A stretch of DNA of 64,000 nucleotides. Origin: Rhodocyclaceae bacterium (GTDB lineage Bacteria > Pseudomonadota > Gammaproteobacteria > Burkholderiales > Rhodocyclaceae). Location of the stretch: contig JADJEF010000020.1 in the NCBI GenBank assembly GCA_016702335.1, forward strand, positions 1,116,001 through 1,180,000, in the 5' to 3' direction. Positions 36,056 to 43,683 of the stretch are shown here, in pieces; position 1 is the first letter of the stretch; each line of letters starts with the position of its first letter. A program made the translations under genes and the position numbers. The notes below the pieces were generated by a model that worked only from the letters and a program-made list of their open reading frames with translations, made no database searches and had not been told where the DNA came from.

Positions 36056-37020
36056 GTGTCGGCCGACTCGGTACAACAACGCTCTATTTCCACCGTGACA
36101 TGCACCAGTTCTTCATGCACGCCCAGTTGCTCACGCACCGCGCTGGGCGTAAGCAAAGGGTCGTGCGTGACCAGGCTCACTGTACAGGCATACGCGCCCT
36201 GACCAACGCGCCAGACATGCAGATCAGTGATGCGCGTCTGGCCCTCAACGGCAAACGCCGCAATGACCTCGCGAATCTCGGCGACCACGGGGTGATCCAT
36301 CTCGCGATCGAGCAGCACCGCCCCGGTCTGTGCTATCAAGCCCTTTGCCCAACTGGCCACCAGCAGGGCACCGACGATGCCCATCAGGGGGTCGAGCCAC
36401 GCCCAGCCCAGGAACCAGCCGCCCAGCAGCGCGATGAGTGCCAGCACCGAGGTTGCCGCATCCGCCAGCACATGAATATAGGCGGCCTCAAGGTTGAGAT
36501 CACCTTGATCGCCGCCATGATGCGCGTGGCCAGGATGCTCGTGACCATGGCCGTGTGTGTGCTCATGTTTTCCCGCCAGCACGGCGGCGCAGACAAGATT
36601 CACAATCAGGCCCAGCATGGCCACGACGAAGGCCTCACGGTAGCGGATCGGCGTCGGATCTAACAGGCGTTCCGTCGACGCAATCACCATTGCCAGCGCC
36701 ACGCCAATCAGCAGCAGCGCGCTCGTATAGCCACCGAGCACCTCGATTTTCCAGGTACCAAAGGCAAAGCGCCCGTCGTCGGCATAGCGCCGCGCCAGCG
36801 CGTAGGCCAGCACCGAGAGGCCGATGGCAAGGACATGCGAGCTCATGTGCCAGCCGTCGGCGAGCAGCGCCATGGAGTTGTACGCCGTGCCGGCAACGAT
36901 CTCGGCAACCATGGCGACGAGCGTGATCCAGAGCACGGCCCGGGTACGCCGCTCGGCGACCGGCTTTAACGCGTTAAAGCGGTGTGGGTGGGTCCAGGCA
37001 GAAAGTTCGTGATTTGTCAC
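36049..37020 (-). CDS. dmeF: Cation diffusion facilitator, Co(II)/Ni(II) efflux type
   Basis: This is a 323-residue metal/proton antiporter with six membrane segments. ALLADGWHMSSHVLAIGL has the HxxxD-type metal site of segment 2. A His-rich loop between segments 4 and 5 reads HEHTHGHGHEHPGHAHHGG. AYIHVLADAATSVLALIAL carries the second site in segment 5. The N-terminal ThrHisProHisArgPhe stretch fits the DmeF subgroup. I took the GTG at 37020 (VTNHELSAW), because longer frames upstream would run through repeat copy 8. The stop lies in the T tract of the RNA candidate. Confidence 0.88.
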   Translation of the reverse strand: MTNHELSAWTHPHRFNALKPVAERRTRAVLWITLVAMVAEIVAGTAYNSMALLADGWHMSSHVLAIGLSVLAYALARRYADDGRFAFGTWKIEVLGGYTSALLLIGVALAMVIASTERLLDPTPIRYREAFVVAMLGLIVNLVCAAVLAGKHEHTHGHGHEHPGHAHHGGDQGDLNLEAAYIHVLADAATSVLALIALLGGWFLGWAWLDPLMGIVGALLVASWAKGLIAQTGAVLLDREMDHPVVAEIREVIAAFAVEGQTRITDLHVWRVGQGAYACTVSLVTHDPLLTPSAVREQLGVHEELVHVTVEIERCCTESADTK

Positions 37021-37093
37021 GCGAGCTGAGGCGGCGAAGGAGGCGAGATACGATTGTATCGGGCGGGCAGGCGCCGCCGATGAACCATTGGCT

Positions 37094-37123
37094 AATCGGC
37101 AAGTCGGTGCTGGCAGGACGGCG
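37094..37123 (-). repeat. Dispersed bipartite repeat, copy 8
   Basis: In minus orientation the halves are CGCCGTCCTGC and CACCGACTTGC around CAG. The copy is intergenic, upstream of the metal efflux gene. Confidence 0.82.
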
Positions 37124-37188
37124 TTTCCCCTGCCAGCATTACTTTGTCGGGATAGATGCTCCCACGTTTTCCACAAAGGAGTCCTTCG

Positions 37189-37365
37189 ATGAAAAAAACC
37201 TTACTGGTTGCAGCAGGCGTCTTGCTCAGTCCAAATCGCTGGACGACGGCCCGCACGGCAAGACGGTCTCGGCCGTCGCTCAGGACCCCGCGCGCAAAGG
37301 CGCTGGAGGGACGTAAGCGCGCCGCCGAGGGCGAAGCCCCGAGCGGCACCGACTCACCGCGCTAA
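37189..37365 (+). CDS. Possible small secreted protein, probably frameshifted
   Basis: MKKTLLVAAGVLLS looks like the start of a signal peptide, with GGAG upstream. It then changes into an Arg-rich stretch with no secreted character. In another frame the same region reads KSLDDGPHGKTVSAVAQDPA and stops at 37316, which would fit a mature small periplasmic peptide. A small deletion after the signal sequence would explain both. Alternatively this is chance. No family is recognised. Confidence 0.3.
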   Translation: MKKTLLVAAGVLLSPNRWTTARTARRSRPSLRTPRAKALEGRKRAAEGEAPSGTDSPR

Positions 37366-37377
37366 GTTAGCCCGCAG

Positions 37378-37824
37378 TCAGCCGCCCGACTGATCGCTCA
37401 CGAGACCCGGTGCGCCTGCCAACAGAGCTTGGCGCACTGGGTCGGGCACTTCGCGTTTCTCGAAGCTCGCGGCGTCAACCAGCACATAGGTGATGTCAGC
37501 CACGGCCACCGCGCGTCCGTGAGCAGCCTCGGTCATTCCCACGCATAAGGTGAACGAGGTGGTGCCGATGCGCGTCGTACTTACCGCCAGCGCCAGCACC
37601 TCGTCAAAACGTGCCGGCGAGCGCCAGTGAATGTCCAGGCGCACGACCTGGGTGTCGTAGCCGCTCGCAATCAGGGCGTGATAGCCGCCAAACAGCGCCC
37701 GGTAATACTCGGTAGCCGCCAGATCAACATAGTCTGCATAGCGCGCGTTGAACACCACCTGCTGCGCATCGCACTCGCCATAGCGCACCCGAATCTTGAG
37801 GGTGAAGGGATGCGGGTCAGTCAT
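37378..37824 (-). CDS. Acyl-CoA thioesterase (4HBT/YbgC family)
   Basis: This 149-residue hotdog-fold protein starts MTDPHPFTLKIRVRYGECDA. VRYGECDAQQVVFNARYADY contains the catalytic Asp of the 4-hydroxybenzoyl-CoA thioesterase group, and RLDIHWRSPARFDEVL follows. The ATG at 37824 is preferred; upstream codons belong to a repetitive stretch of engB. It overlaps the engB stop by eight bases and is probably cotranscribed with it. Confidence 0.85.
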   Translation of the reverse strand: MTDPHPFTLKIRVRYGECDAQQVVFNARYADYVDLAATEYYRALFGGYHALIASGYDTQVVRLDIHWRSPARFDEVLALAVSTTRIGTTSFTLCVGMTEAAHGRAVAVADITYVLVDAASFEKREVPDPVRQALLAGAPGLVSDQSGG

Positions 37825-38470
37825 CGCCAATGTCATCGCCAATGTCATCGGCATCAGCATCGGGATCAGCATCGGCCGCCGCAGGCAGCCACGCGCCGAC
37901 CACCTTGCCCACCTCATCAATGCCGGTCTTCTTCAGGCTGGAAAACAGTTGCACGGTGACCCGCCCCTCATAGCCGGCGAGTTGCCCGGTAACTTCACGC
38001 AGGGTGAGCGCCTGCTCCTGCTTGGTCAACTTGTCGGACTTGGTCAGCAGGCAGTGGATGGGCCGGCCGCTGGGCGCGAACCACTCGATCATTTGCCAAT
38101 CCAGCTCGCGTAGCGGATGCCGTGAATCCATGATCAGCACCAGGCCGACGAGATTCTGCCGGCGCGCGAGATAGTGTTCCAGCAAGCGCACCCAGTCGCG
38201 CCGCACCTCTTCGGGCACCTTGGCGTAACCATAGCCGGGCAGGTCGATCAGTGCCGCGCCATTGCGCATGCGAAAGACGTTGATCAGTTGCGTGCGCCCC
38301 GGTGTCTTCGACACGTAGGCCAAGCGGGTGTGACCGACGATGGTGTTGATGGCGCTGGACTTGCCGGCATTGGAACGCCCGGCAAAGGCCACCTCAGGCG
38401 CACCGCCACGGGGCAGGCCTGAGGGTTTGGCGCAGGAAATTTCGAACTGGGCGTGACGGAAGATGTTCAT
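37817..38470 (-). CDS. engB: Ribosome biogenesis GTP-binding protein EngB/YsxC
   Basis: This is a 217-residue small GTPase needed for 50S subunit assembly. FAGRSNAGKSSAINTI (P-loop), TPGRTQLINVF (switch I Thr), IDLPGYGYAKVP (G3), and LLTKSDKL (G4) are in order. The family usually ends near residue 200. Here the tail is an acidic low-complexity run (DADPDADADDIGDDIGDD), encoded by short tandem repeats of TCATCGCCAATG and similar units at 37820-37875 that also overlap the next gene's start. Confidence 0.94.
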   Translation of the reverse strand: MNIFRHAQFEISCAKPSGLPRGGAPEVAFAGRSNAGKSSAINTIVGHTRLAYVSKTPGRTQLINVFRMRNGAALIDLPGYGYAKVPEEVRRDWVRLLEHYLARRQNLVGLVLIMDSRHPLRELDWQMIEWFAPSGRPIHCLLTKSDKLTKQEQALTLREVTGQLAGYEGRVTVQLFSSLKKTGIDEVGKVVGAWLPAAADADPDADADDIGDDIGDD

Positions 38471-38504
38471 CGGGGGTGGCTGGTCCGCCCAGACGCCTGT
38501 GGCC

Positions 38505-40352
38505 TCAGGAGGGGAGTTTCTGCTGATCGAGGCGGAACTTTACAAACGAACCGGGCGCATCGTCCAGCACTTTCAGCGCGCCCTTGGCCGGATCGCGCGC
38601 CGGAACGCGGGCGCTGCCCTTGTCACCGTCCAGATCGGTGATCCATTTCTGCCAGTCGGTCCACCACGAACCTTCGTGCTGCTTGGCCCCGGCAAACCAC
38701 TCGTCGGGTGACTCCGGACGCTTGTTGCCGGAGGCGGCATCGTTGGTCCAGAAGCCGTATTTGTTGGCCGAGGGCGGGTTGACGATGCCGGCAATGTGCC
38801 CCGAACCGCCCAGCACGAAGCGCACCGGGCCGCCGAGTGCATTCGAGCCCAGATAGGTGCCCTTCCACGGCGCGATGTGGTCTTCGATGGTCGAGATGAA
38901 GTAGGCCGGGGTCTTCGACCTGGAAATATCGATGGGCGTATCGAGCAGCGTGATGCCGCCGGGCACCCGCAGCTTGTTGTGCAGATACATGTTGCGCAGG
39001 TAAAAGCTGTGCATCTTGTAGGGCATGCGCGTCGAATCTGAGTTCCAGTAGAGCAGATCGAAAGGCACCGGGTCTTTGCCCATCAGGTAGTTGTTGATCA
39101 TGAACGACCAGATCAGATCGCTTGAGCGCAGCATGTTGAAGGTGGTGCCCATCTCGGAGCCTTCCAGATAGCCACGGCGCTCCATTTTCTTTTCCAGATT
39201 GGCGACCTGTGCTTCGTCGATGAACACACCGAGTTCCCCCGGCACCGAGAAGTCGAGTAGCGAGACAAAGAAGGTCGACGAGGCCACGCGCTTGTCCTTC
39301 TTGGCCGCCATGTAGCCCATGGCCGCGCCGAGCAACGTGCCACCCAGGCAATAGCCGATGACATTGAGGTCCTGCTCGCCGGTCTGCTGGCATACGGCGT
39401 CGATGGCGGCGAGTGCGCCTTCTTCGAGGTAATCCTCAAAACCCTTCTTGGCCAGGCGCCCGTCCGGGTTGACCCACGAGATGCAGAACACAGTGTGGCC
39501 CTGATCGGTGGCGTATTTAATGAAGGAATTGCTCTGGCGCAGATCAAGGATGTAGTACTTGTTGATCCAGGGCGGAATGATCAGCAGCGGGCGCTTGAGC
39601 TGCTGCTCGGTGGTCGGGCTGAATTGCAGCAACTGAATCAGGTCATTCTGGTACACCACCTTACCCGGCGTGACGGCGACATTGCGCCCGGGCTGAAAGG
39701 CGGTCGGGTCGGTCATCTTGACGCGCAGCGTGCCGCCACCGTCTTCAATGTCCTTGAGCAGATTATTCAGGCCCTTGAGAATGTTTGTGCCGCCGGTGAG
39801 CACCGTCTCGCGCATCACTTCCGGGTTGGTCAGCGCAAAGTTGGCGGGCGACATGGCATCAAGAAGCTGACGGGTGAAGAAGCTCACCTTCTTGCGGGAA
39901 ATTTCGTCCATGCCATTCATGCCCGTGACCAGTTCATGAATGTGGCGCGCGGCGATCAGGTAACCCTGCTTGAGCACGTCGAACACCAGATGGTTGTCCC
40001 AGGCTGGGTCCTTGAAGCGGTTATCGCCTTTGCGCGGCACAGCCACGGGTGGCGCACCGAGCCCAATCAGACGCGCGAAGGCATGCCGTCGCAAGGCCTG
40101 AAAGTCATCCGCCAGCTTCATCTGCAATTGAACGAGCTGAAATGGGTGGGTCAGCAGCGTGCGCGCCAGCTCGCGGTAGGCGGGCAGCAGGCCCAGATCA
40201 TCGCTCGGCCGGGAAAAGCCGGATTTGGCGCGCTGACGTACCTGCTGCACGCCCAGCCGTGCCGAACGCTGGGCGATCTCGGCCAGCAGCTTGGCGGTCT
40301 GCAGGGTGGCGGGCAGGTTGATGGCCGGAGTGGCGCGATCAGGGGCATTCAT
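38505..40352 (-). CDS. phaC: Class I polyhydroxyalkanoate synthase
   Basis: This is a 615-residue enzyme that polymerises hydroxyacyl-CoA into storage granules. The lipase-like box is NVIGYCLGGTLLGAAM with the catalytic Cys, the Asp is in STIEDHIAPWKGTY and the His in GGSGHIAGIVNPPSA. The N-terminal PhaC domain (DPAWDNHLVFDVLKQGYL) is intact. Neither phaA/phaB nor a phasin gene is adjacent. Together with the wax ester synthase further along, it indicates a cell that stores carbon as polymer and neutral lipid. Confidence 0.95.
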   Translation of the reverse strand: MNAPDRATPAINLPATLQTAKLLAEIAQRSARLGVQQVRQRAKSGFSRPSDDLGLLPAYRELARTLLTHPFQLVQLQMKLADDFQALRRHAFARLIGLGAPPVAVPRKGDNRFKDPAWDNHLVFDVLKQGYLIAARHIHELVTGMNGMDEISRKKVSFFTRQLLDAMSPANFALTNPEVMRETVLTGGTNILKGLNNLLKDIEDGGGTLRVKMTDPTAFQPGRNVAVTPGKVVYQNDLIQLLQFSPTTEQQLKRPLLIIPPWINKYYILDLRQSNSFIKYATDQGHTVFCISWVNPDGRLAKKGFEDYLEEGALAAIDAVCQQTGEQDLNVIGYCLGGTLLGAAMGYMAAKKDKRVASSTFFVSLLDFSVPGELGVFIDEAQVANLEKKMERRGYLEGSEMGTTFNMLRSSDLIWSFMINNYLMGKDPVPFDLLYWNSDSTRMPYKMHSFYLRNMYLHNKLRVPGGITLLDTPIDISRSKTPAYFISTIEDHIAPWKGTYLGSNALGGPVRFVLGGSGHIAGIVNPPSANKYGFWTNDAASGNKRPESPDEWFAGAKQHEGSWWTDWQKWITDLDGDKGSARVPARDPAKGALKVLDDAPGSFVKFRLDQQKLPS

Positions 40353-40373
40353 GGCAAATCCTTTCTGGCGAAA

Positions 40374-41393
40374 TCAATTCACAACATATCGGGTGAGACC
40401 GGCTTCATCAATGCGCCGCAGTTGGCTCCGGTGCTGGAGCAGATTCAGGTGAGCAATGGCTTCGCCCATGGCGAACATGACCTGATGCGGATCGGGAATG
40501 TCGCGCTCGAACAGCACCGGGATCAGCTCGGCGGCAGTCCTGGGCTCACGGCACGGCGCGATCAAGGCGGCACAGCGGTTCTCGTGGTGCTCATGCAGCT
40601 GGCGCACACGCTCCTTGATCCCTCGAAAGGGCCGTCCATGCGAAGGCAACACCAGCGTGTCGTCAGGCAGCTCAAGGAAGCGGTCAATGGAATCGAGAAA
40701 TTGCTGCAAGGGATTATCGTCGGGGCAGGTCGACACCACGGGAACGTTAGTCGAGATTCGCGGCAGCAGCATGTCGCCGGAAATCAGTACCCCCAGATCG
40801 GGACAGTACAACGCCGCATGCTCCGGGGCGTGGCCGTAGCCAATGATGACGCGCCAATCGTGCTGACCCACGCGCAAGGTATCACCGGGGAAAATGCGCC
40901 GGTACGTCGCCGGCAAGTGCGGCACCCCCACACCATAGCTGTTGCCGCGCATTTCCAGCGCGGCAAGGCGCTCGGCGTCCAGCCCATGGCGAGCGAAAAA
41001 TGCGATCATGGTCGCGGTGGTGAAGGGGCCGGCTTGCGCGACCAGTAACTGTGCGAGCAGGTACTCCCCCTGTGTGATCCACAAAGGTGCGCCGAACTCG
41101 CTTTCAAGCCATTTCGCCAGTCCCAGATGATCGGGATGGCCATGGGTGCAGACACTGCGCGTCAATCGCCGTCCTGCCAGCGCCGACTTCCAGGCGTCTT
41201 TGATCACATCGCTGCAAAAGCCGGTATCGACGGCAGCGACTTCACCTTCGGCACCATCGTCGAGCAGCCACAGGTTGATGTGATCGAGCGCAAAGGGCAA
41301 CGGCATGCGCAGCCAGGCAAGGCCGGGCACTAGCTGAACGGCAGCGCCTAAAGCGGGCAGGTCGGGAAATGGGTAGTCGAGGGTTGTGGTCAT
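40374..41393 (-). CDS. Metallo-beta-lactamase-fold hydrolase
   Basis: This 339-residue enzyme of the glyoxalase II-like superfamily has the zinc motif THGHPDHLGLAKWLE (HxHxDH), then GHAPEHAALYCPDLGVLISGDM, with the further His and Asp ligands, and LVLPSHGRPFRG. The C-terminal region (ELIPVLFERDIPDPHQ) resembles a group often annotated as MBL-fold hydrolases near phaC or acyl-CoA genes. Residues about 68-76 (KSALAGRRL) coincide with repeat copy 9, and these also look acceptable for the family. The substrate is unknown. Confidence 0.82.
   Translation of the reverse strand: MTTTLDYPFPDLPALGAAVQLVPGLAWLRMPLPFALDHINLWLLDDGAEGEVAAVDTGFCSDVIKDAWKSALAGRRLTRSVCTHGHPDHLGLAKWLESEFGAPLWITQGEYLLAQLLVAQAGPFTTATMIAFFARHGLDAERLAALEMRGNSYGVGVPHLPATYRRIFPGDTLRVGQHDWRVIIGYGHAPEHAALYCPDLGVLISGDMLLPRISTNVPVVSTCPDDNPLQQFLDSIDRFLELPDDTLVLPSHGRPFRGIKERVRQLHEHHENRCAALIAPCREPRTAAELIPVLFERDIPDPHQVMFAMGEAIAHLNLLQHRSQLRRIDEAGLTRYVVN
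41165..41190 (+). repeat. Dispersed bipartite repeat, copy 9 (inside the MBL-fold gene)
   Basis: CGCCGTCCTGC, CAG and CGCCGACTTCC. The copy is in frame on the minus-strand gene just upstream of the HxHxDH motif. Confidence 0.8.
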
Positions 41394-41515
41394 GTCTGTT
41401 GTTCGTGGTTAAACTCGCTGAAAAGCATCCTGTGCGGACAACACGAGGCGAGGTCTGGCAAGCTTAACCCGTCCCGCATGTTGCAGCGCAGCACTTACAC
41501 TCCACTTACACGTCC

Positions 41516-41809
41516 ATGCACACCCCCTGTTCGGCTATTGCGTACTCGCGTCATGCCTTAGAGCGGATGTTCGAGCGTGCCATCGCACCACAAACGGTTG
41601 CGCGACTGCTGGCCGAAGGCGAAATAATCGCCGAATATCCCGACGATCGTCCGCACCCCAGTGTGCTGATACTCGGTTTTGATGGCCAACGCCCCATTCA
41701 TATCGTCGTTGCACAGGAAGCCTCCACGGCATGCTGTGTTGTCGTTACCGTCTACCCACCCGACGCCACCCTGTGGGACGAAGCATTCAAAATCAGGAGA
41801 GCGAAATGA
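41516..41809 (+). CDS. DUF4258 protein, probable toxin of a DUF4258/YgiT pair
   Basis: This 97-residue protein reads YSRHALERMFERAI at the N-terminus, then EYPDDRPHPSVLILGF and IVVAQEAS. That is the DUF4258 pattern, a family related in fold to RelE-like toxins. It overlaps the following YgiT-type zinc finger gene by ATGA. This two-gene arrangement is commonly annotated as a type II toxin-antitoxin module. It lies upstream of liuR on the same strand and is probably a mobile accessory unit. Confidence 0.8.
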   Translation: MHTPCSAIAYSRHALERMFERAIAPQTVARLLAEGEIIAEYPDDRPHPSVLILGFDGQRPIHIVVAQEASTACCVVVTVYPPDATLWDEAFKIRRAK

Positions 41810-42030
41810 AATGCGTCATCTGCAAAACCGGCATGACCCACCCGGGTAAAACCACTGTCACCTTACAGCGCGGCGAGAGCGTCGTATTGGTGCGCGATGT
41901 ACCCGCAGAGATCTGCGAGGACTGTGGCGAGTATTACCTCGCGGATGACACAGCGAAGCGGGTTTATGCCGATGCCGAAAGCAGCTTCGGGCGCCACATA
42001 GAAATCGAAGTGCAACGTTACGCTGCCTGA
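41806..42030 (+). CDS. YgiT-type zinc finger (MqsA-like) antitoxin
   Basis: This 74-residue protein has two Cys pairs, MKCVICKTG and EICEDCGEYYL, typical of the zinc-binding N-terminal domain of MqsA/YgiT antitoxins. VTLQRGESVVLVRDVPAE matches the family core. No separate helix-turn-helix domain follows, so DNA binding is uncertain. The ATG at 41806 overlaps the DUF4258 stop. Confidence 0.82.
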   Translation: MKCVICKTGMTHPGKTTVTLQRGESVVLVRDVPAEICEDCGEYYLADDTAKRVYADAESSFGRHIEIEVQRYAA

Positions 42031-42055
42031 ACTCGTTTTCTGTCACAAAGGCCAC

Positions 42056-42448
42056 ATGAGCGACACCTTCACTATCAGCGAGCTGGCCAAAGAATTCGAC
42101 CTGACCCCGCGCGCCATCCGCTACTGGGAGGACCAAGGGCTGGTCTCGCCCGCGCGCGCCGGGGTGAATCGGGTCTACGACAAACGTGACCGCACCCGCT
42201 TGCTGCTGGCGCTGCGGGGCAAGCGTCTGGGGCTCTCGCTGGCGGAAATTCGGGAACTGGTCGATATGTACGATCAAACCAACCTGCCTGAACCGCAAGC
42301 GCGTGAAGCCGCCCAGTTACGACGCCTGCTCGACGTGCTCGGCGCGCGCCGTGAGGCACTGGAGCAGCAGCGCGCCGACATTGATGCCGTGCTCGACGAA
42401 CTGGGCCGCTTTGAGCGGCAGGCGCGCAAAACGCTCAAGAAGCTGTGA
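42056..42448 (+). CDS. liuR: MerR-family regulator of leucine degradation (LiuR)
   Basis: This 130-residue protein has the MerR winged helix-turn-helix FTISELAKEFDLTPRAIRYWEDQGLVS, a Tyr-Asp-Lys-Arg-Asp wing, and a C-terminal dimerisation coiled coil (residues about 75-125). There is no metal-binding Cys. It sits 60 bases upstream of isovaleryl-CoA dehydrogenase, and an 18-base perfect palindrome lies between them. This is the placement known for LiuR in Proteobacteria. The regulator of this type is thought to respond to a leucine breakdown intermediate. Confidence 0.88.
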   Translation: MSDTFTISELAKEFDLTPRAIRYWEDQGLVSPARAGVNRVYDKRDRTRLLLALRGKRLGLSLAEIRELVDMYDQTNLPEPQAREAAQLRRLLDVLGARREALEQQRADIDAVLDELGRFERQARKTLKKL

Positions 42449-42454
42449 ACTACC

Positions 42455-42472
42455 GTTGACGTCAACGTCAAC
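42455..42472 (+). promoter_or_regulatory. Probable LiuR operator at the liu promoter
   Basis: GTTGACGT-CA-ACGTCAAC is a perfect inverted repeat with a two-base centre. It is directly followed by a -10-like TACAAT (42473-42478), 30 bases before the isovaleryl-CoA dehydrogenase ATG. Confidence 0.75.
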
Positions 42473-42508
42473 TACAATTAGCGAAATTTACTGGCAAAAG
42501 GACTCACC

Positions 42509-43675
42509 ATGATTGGCCTGAACTTCGACCTGGGCGACGACATCGACATGCTGCGCGACTCGGTGCGCGCCTGTGCCGAGAAAGAGATCGCCCCACGCGC
42601 CGCCCAGATCGACAAGGACAATGAGTTCCCCAAAGATTTGTGGAAGAAGCTCGGCGACCTCGGTGTCATGGGCATGACCGCGAGCGAGGAGTACGGTGGT
42701 GCCAACATCGGCTATCTGGCGCATATCGTGGCCATGGAAGAAATCTCCCGCGCATCGGCCTCGGTCGGTCTCTCCTATGGCGCGCATTCCAACCTGTGCG
42801 TGAATCAGATCCACCGCAACGGCACCGCCGAGCAGAAAGCCAAGTACCTGCCCAAGCTGATTTCGGGCGAGCATGTGGGTGCGCTGGCCATGTCGGAACC
42901 CAATGCCGGGTCAGACGTGATCTCGATGAAACTGCGCGCCGATAAGCACGGTGATCGTTACGTGCTCAACGGCAGCAAGATGTGGATCACCAATGGCGGC
43001 GATGCCGACACGCTGGTGGTTTATGCGCGCACCGATGCCACTGGCGGCTCGCGCGGCGTGACCGCTTTCCTGATCGAAAAGGGCTACAAGGGGTTTTCGC
43101 ACGGCACGCACCTGGACAAGCTGGGCATGCGTGGCTCGAATACCTATCCGCTGTTCTTCGACGACTGCGAAGTACCGGCCGAGAACGTGCTGGGTGGCGA
43201 AGGCAATGGCGCCAAGGTGCTGATGTCGGGCCTCGACTACGAGCGCGCCGTGCTCTCCGGCGGCCCGCTGGGCATCATGGCGGCGTGCATGGACGTGGTG
43301 GTGCCCTATGTGCATGAGCGCAAGCAGTTCGGCCAGAGCATTGGCGAGTTCCAGCTCATGCAGGGCAAGCTGGCCGACATGTATTCGACCTGGCAGGCCA
43401 CGCGCGCCTACGTTTATGCCGTGGGCAAGGCCTGCGACCGGGGCGATCATGCACGCACGCTGCGCAAGGATGCCGCCGGCGCCATCCTCTACTCGGCGGA
43501 AAAAGCGACCTGGATGGCCGGTGAAGCGATTCAGGCACTGGGCGGGGTCGGCTACACCAACGACTACCCGACCGGCCGGCTGTGGCGCGATGCCAAACTG
43601 TATGAGATTGGTGCCGGCACCTCGGAGATCCGGCGCATGCTGATTGGGCGCGAGCTCTACGCTGAAACGATGTAG
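42509..43675 (+). CDS. liuA: Isovaleryl-CoA dehydrogenase
   Basis: This 388-residue FAD enzyme oxidises isovaleryl-CoA to 3-methylcrotonyl-CoA. SYGAHSNLCVNQIHRNGTAEQK and ALAMSEPNAGSDVISMKLRA (FAD/substrate segment) identify the isovaleryl branch. The C-terminal block IQALGGVGYTNDYPTGRLWR and the ending GAGTSEIRRMLIGREL are standard. It is first in the liu operon, right after the LiuR palindrome. Nine bases separate it from the next gene. Confidence 0.93.
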   Translation: MIGLNFDLGDDIDMLRDSVRACAEKEIAPRAAQIDKDNEFPKDLWKKLGDLGVMGMTASEEYGGANIGYLAHIVAMEEISRASASVGLSYGAHSNLCVNQIHRNGTAEQKAKYLPKLISGEHVGALAMSEPNAGSDVISMKLRADKHGDRYVLNGSKMWITNGGDADTLVVYARTDATGGSRGVTAFLIEKGYKGFSHGTHLDKLGMRGSNTYPLFFDDCEVPAENVLGGEGNGAKVLMSGLDYERAVLSGGPLGIMAACMDVVVPYVHERKQFGQSIGEFQLMQGKLADMYSTWQATRAYVYAVGKACDRGDHARTLRKDAAGAILYSAEKATWMAGEAIQALGGVGYTNDYPTGRLWRDAKLYEIGAGTSEIRRMLIGRELYAETM

Positions 43676-43683
43676 GAGATTTG

